Source: a virus
IMG/VR virus record: IMGVR_UViG_3300035698_003843
Location: 1-29,205 of that record
Length of the DNA stretch: 29,205 nucleotides
Strand: one strand, 5' to 3'
Shown: positions 27,762-29,205 of the stretch, in pieces
How positions within the stretch are numbered: the stretch's first letter is position 1
Layout: every line of letters begins with the position of its first letter
The notes under the pieces: generated by a model
What the model was told of the DNA's origin: nothing
Databases searched by the model: none
Seen by the model: only the letters and a program-made list of their open reading frames with translations
Program-made: the position numbers and the translations under genes

Positions 27762-28058
27762 ATGGCTAGTAGAAGCAAAAAGATAACAACGGCAACTCTT
27801 ATTAGAGGTTCGTATTACAGTTTTAAAGGTACTCCCTTTAGACGCAACGAAGTGATAACAGTGACTGAGGATTTAGCCTCTGAACTGGAAGAGTTAGCCG
27901 ATGTTATCTATGACAGCGAAGGTGAGGGATTCTCTAAACCACGCTTTCTAATTAATCGTGAAGCTAAACAGGCGAGTGCCGTGCAAACGTCTGCAAAGCT
28001 AACGGATAGCAAACCTAAGAAGTCGGCAATACGTAAACGCAGCAAAGCATCTGCGTAA
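27762..28058 (+). CDS. Small head-associated protein with basic tail, 98 aa
   Basis: Site CAAGGA precedes the ATG. Residues about 10-60 (LIRGSYYSFKGTPFRRNEVI, ELADVIYDSEGEG, PRFLI) look like a small beta domain common between major capsid and connector genes. The C-terminus is rich in Lys and Arg (PKKSAIRKRSKASA). A role as head decoration or connector-associated protein is inferred from position only. A one-mismatch palindrome encodes VQTSA near its end. Confidence 0.65.
   Translation: MASRSKKITTATLIRGSYYSFKGTPFRRNEVITVTEDLASELEELADVIYDSEGEGFSKPRFLINREAKQASAVQTSAKLTDSKPKKSAIRKRSKASA
27983..27996. repeat. Palindrome variant TGCAAACGTCTGCA, copy 7
   Basis: One mismatch from the exact element (T to C). 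It is read V-Q-T-S-A in the same phase as the other coding copies. Lies 62 bases before the end of the small head gene. Confidence 0.75.
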
Positions 28059-28063
28059 AGTTC

Positions 28064-28103
28064 AAGTGGGGAGTGACAGACATGCGACTGTTGCTTTCCA
28101 CTT
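28064..28103 (+). other. 16-bp RNA hairpin between head genes
   Basis: AAGTGGGGAGTGACAG (28064-28079) pairs along its whole length with CTGTTGCTTTCCACTT (28088-28103) around an 8-base loop; four pairs are G-U wobbles, so the fold is made by RNA. No T-run follows. It fills the gap between the genes at 27762 and 28122 and looks like an RNA processing or stability element rather than a terminator. Confidence 0.75.
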
Positions 28104-28121
28104 AACCTCTAGGGGATACCA

Positions 28122-28766
28122 ATGACTGCATATAAATTCTGTGAAGTAGCCGACGTTCTATCTTACCTACGGGTGGGTGCTACCTTTACGGGGCATGACA
28201 AGATTCTATCCGATAGGATAATACCTAACGCCTCCGTAGCAATACAAAATTACTGTAGGGAAGACAGCTTCGCTTTGGGCGTTGTTACCGAGTACATACC
28301 TACACCTGATGCACACGCACCTGTTAATATATACCTTAAGCGTAGTAACATCGCTACAAGCCCTGCGCCTATTTTTAAGGTGTATTACGGGTTCCCTGAT
28401 GACTGGGACGCAGTTACTGCATTAGAGACCACCAAATATGCGCTAGACAGCACCACTGGTAAGCTTTCTTTGTTTTTTGATACCCGACAGCACGGAAGGA
28501 GCATTAAGGCGGTCTACACGGCTGGGTATGCTATATCAACGGACGATAACCTTACAGTAGCCGTACCTGAGGACATAAAGGAAGCATGTGCCTTGCAGTC
28601 AGCGTTCTTATTGGAGCGTGTTATAAACCAAGACGGTGGTACAATCGACAAGAAGGGTTCGGGCGGAGCTAATGTAAGAATGTCTACAGCAGCCGTTATG
28701 GGTCTGATACCGCAAGTTCGAGCCTTGCTAAACGCCCGTAGAAGGCAGCTCGTCGGGAGGTACTAG
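28122..28766 (+). CDS. Head-tail connector (adaptor) protein, 214 aa
   Basis: The layout fits the HK97 gp6/SPP1 gp15-like adaptor: YKFCEVADVLSYLRV at the start, a helix with IPNASVAIQNYC, a strand insertion, VYTAGYAISTDD, the pattern VPEDIKEACALQSAFLLERV and a helical end with VRALLNARR. These proteins form a ring under the portal. It is longer than the basic family (about 100-150 aa) because of a strand-rich insertion at residues 55-130. Site TAGGGGA lies upstream. Its stop shares a base with the next start. Confidence 0.75.
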   Translation: MTAYKFCEVADVLSYLRVGATFTGHDKILSDRIIPNASVAIQNYCREDSFALGVVTEYIPTPDAHAPVNIYLKRSNIATSPAPIFKVYYGFPDDWDAVTALETTKYALDSTTGKLSLFFDTRQHGRSIKAVYTAGYAISTDDNLTVAVPEDIKEACALQSAFLLERVINQDGGTIDKKGSGGANVRMSTAAVMGLIPQVRALLNARRRQLVGRY

Positions 28767-29205
28767 TGGCCTCAACCAAAACACCCATATTCAGTTTCAA
28801 AATACCTCAGTCGGCACGTAGGGCATTTAAGCCTTTAGTTAAGAACCGCCTCATTGCCATGGAGAAACGCATCGTACCTCAAATGAGAGCTGCGATGCTT
28901 AACTTTATGGACGACGTTGTAGCGGAATCTTTAAATAAAACTAAACTATCCCGTGTCACGGGCAACTTGGCTAAGACCTTAATACAGGGCACTAAGATTC
29001 GGGGCAGTAAGCTACATAACCTAGAGGGGATATACAGGGGAGCCAGCTATGCCCGACCGCTGGAATACGGTGGAGTAATTCGCCCTGTAAACGCTAAGGT
29101 TTTAACTATACCCTTGCCCGATGCATTGCGTGCGGATGGTAGCCCTAAATTCAGGAGCGCAAGAAGCTGGAAACGGTTTGGCACATTCAGCTACACCTCC
29201 AAGAA
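28766..29205 (+). CDS. Neck/minor tail protein, HK97 gp10-like, partial (3' end outside)
   Basis: Translation starts at GTG 28766, with GGGAGG at 28755-28760. The first 146 residues are visible. A helical basic N-terminus (SARRAFKPLVKNRLIAME) leads to NLAKTLIQGTKIRG, SYARPLEYGGVIRPVNAKV and LTIPLPDALRADGSPKFRSA. The pattern YAxxxEYGG-x-x-RP with a following LxIP-L is typical of HK97 gp10-like head-closure or tail-completion proteins. It follows the connector gene as usual. The gene runs off the window. Confidence 0.72.
   Translation, partial: MASTKTPIFSFKIPQSARRAFKPLVKNRLIAMEKRIVPQMRAAMLNFMDDVVAESLNKTKLSRVTGNLAKTLIQGTKIRGSKLHNLEGIYRGASYARPLEYGGVIRPVNAKVLTIPLPDALRADGSPKFRSARSWKRFGTFSYTSK

Noticed and set aside
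787-27996. Palindrome as a canonical parS site
   Set aside because: It does not match the chromosomal parS consensus TGTTTCACGTGAAACA; only a phage-specific partition site remains possible.
1-29205. tRNA genes, rRNA, CRISPR arrays, insertion sequences
   Set aside because: No cloverleaf with a T-arm, no regular spaced repeats and no transposase gene were seen. The 10665 hairpin was considered as part of a tRNA but lacks the other arms.

Overview
The window is a stretch of a tailed double-stranded DNA bacteriophage (Caudoviricetes), with every supportable gene on the + strand. Genes are short, tightly packed and often joined by ATGA or TAATG overlaps. The right third carries a head-building module in the usual order: ParB-like protein, probable small terminase, large terminase, portal, XkdF-type protease, scaffold-like protein, HK97-fold major capsid protein, connector and neck protein. 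The promoters look like sigma-70 promoters and Shine-Dalgarno sites are normal, so the host is a bacterium, probably Gram-negative. Host genus and virion morphotype cannot be read from the sequence.

Layout. 1-554 is a leader without a convincing gene, ending in a promoter. 568-6301 holds small, mostly unrecognised genes: membrane proteins, acidic proteins with basic tails, and a DIIAYR-type phage domain. 6314-10578 starts with a promoter and an XRE regulator, then carries an unnamed phage family (6810), a ClpP-like protease, a winged-helix protein like the N-terminus of WYL regulators, a DUF1653-like protein, a GNAT acetyltransferase, a cysteine-rich phage family and a metallophosphoesterase. 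10596-16288 carries a dNMP kinase-like protein, a winged-helix protein, a SLOG/DUF2493 protein, an HNH endonuclease, a GT-B glycosyltransferase and the ParB-like protein. 16285-21091 is packaging. 21094-22952 is a promoter-led cassette of three genes. 22949-29205 is head assembly.

The outstanding locus is the large terminase. Its Walker A motif is interrupted by a complete LAGLIDADG intein. Its nuclease domain is broken just before the last catalytic Asp motif by a split intein, whose two halves lie on separate genes with a free-standing HNH/AP2-like endonuclease gene between them. A working terminase therefore needs one cis-splicing and one trans-splicing event. With the HNH gene just before the glycosyltransferase, three homing endonucleases lie within about 7 kb.

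A second feature spanning the window is the perfect 14-bp palindrome TGCAAACGTTTGCA. It occurs six times exactly and once with one mismatch, usually at or near gene junctions. It matches the core of LacI/PurR-type operators. One copy lies at the predicted transcription start of the portal promoter. Other notable points are five promoters sharing a CTTGC -35 context, GU-rich intergenic RNA hairpins, an in-frame internal start in the scaffold gene, a probable one-base frameshift in a microgene, and an adjacent gene pair that share an octapeptide start encoded by entirely different codons.
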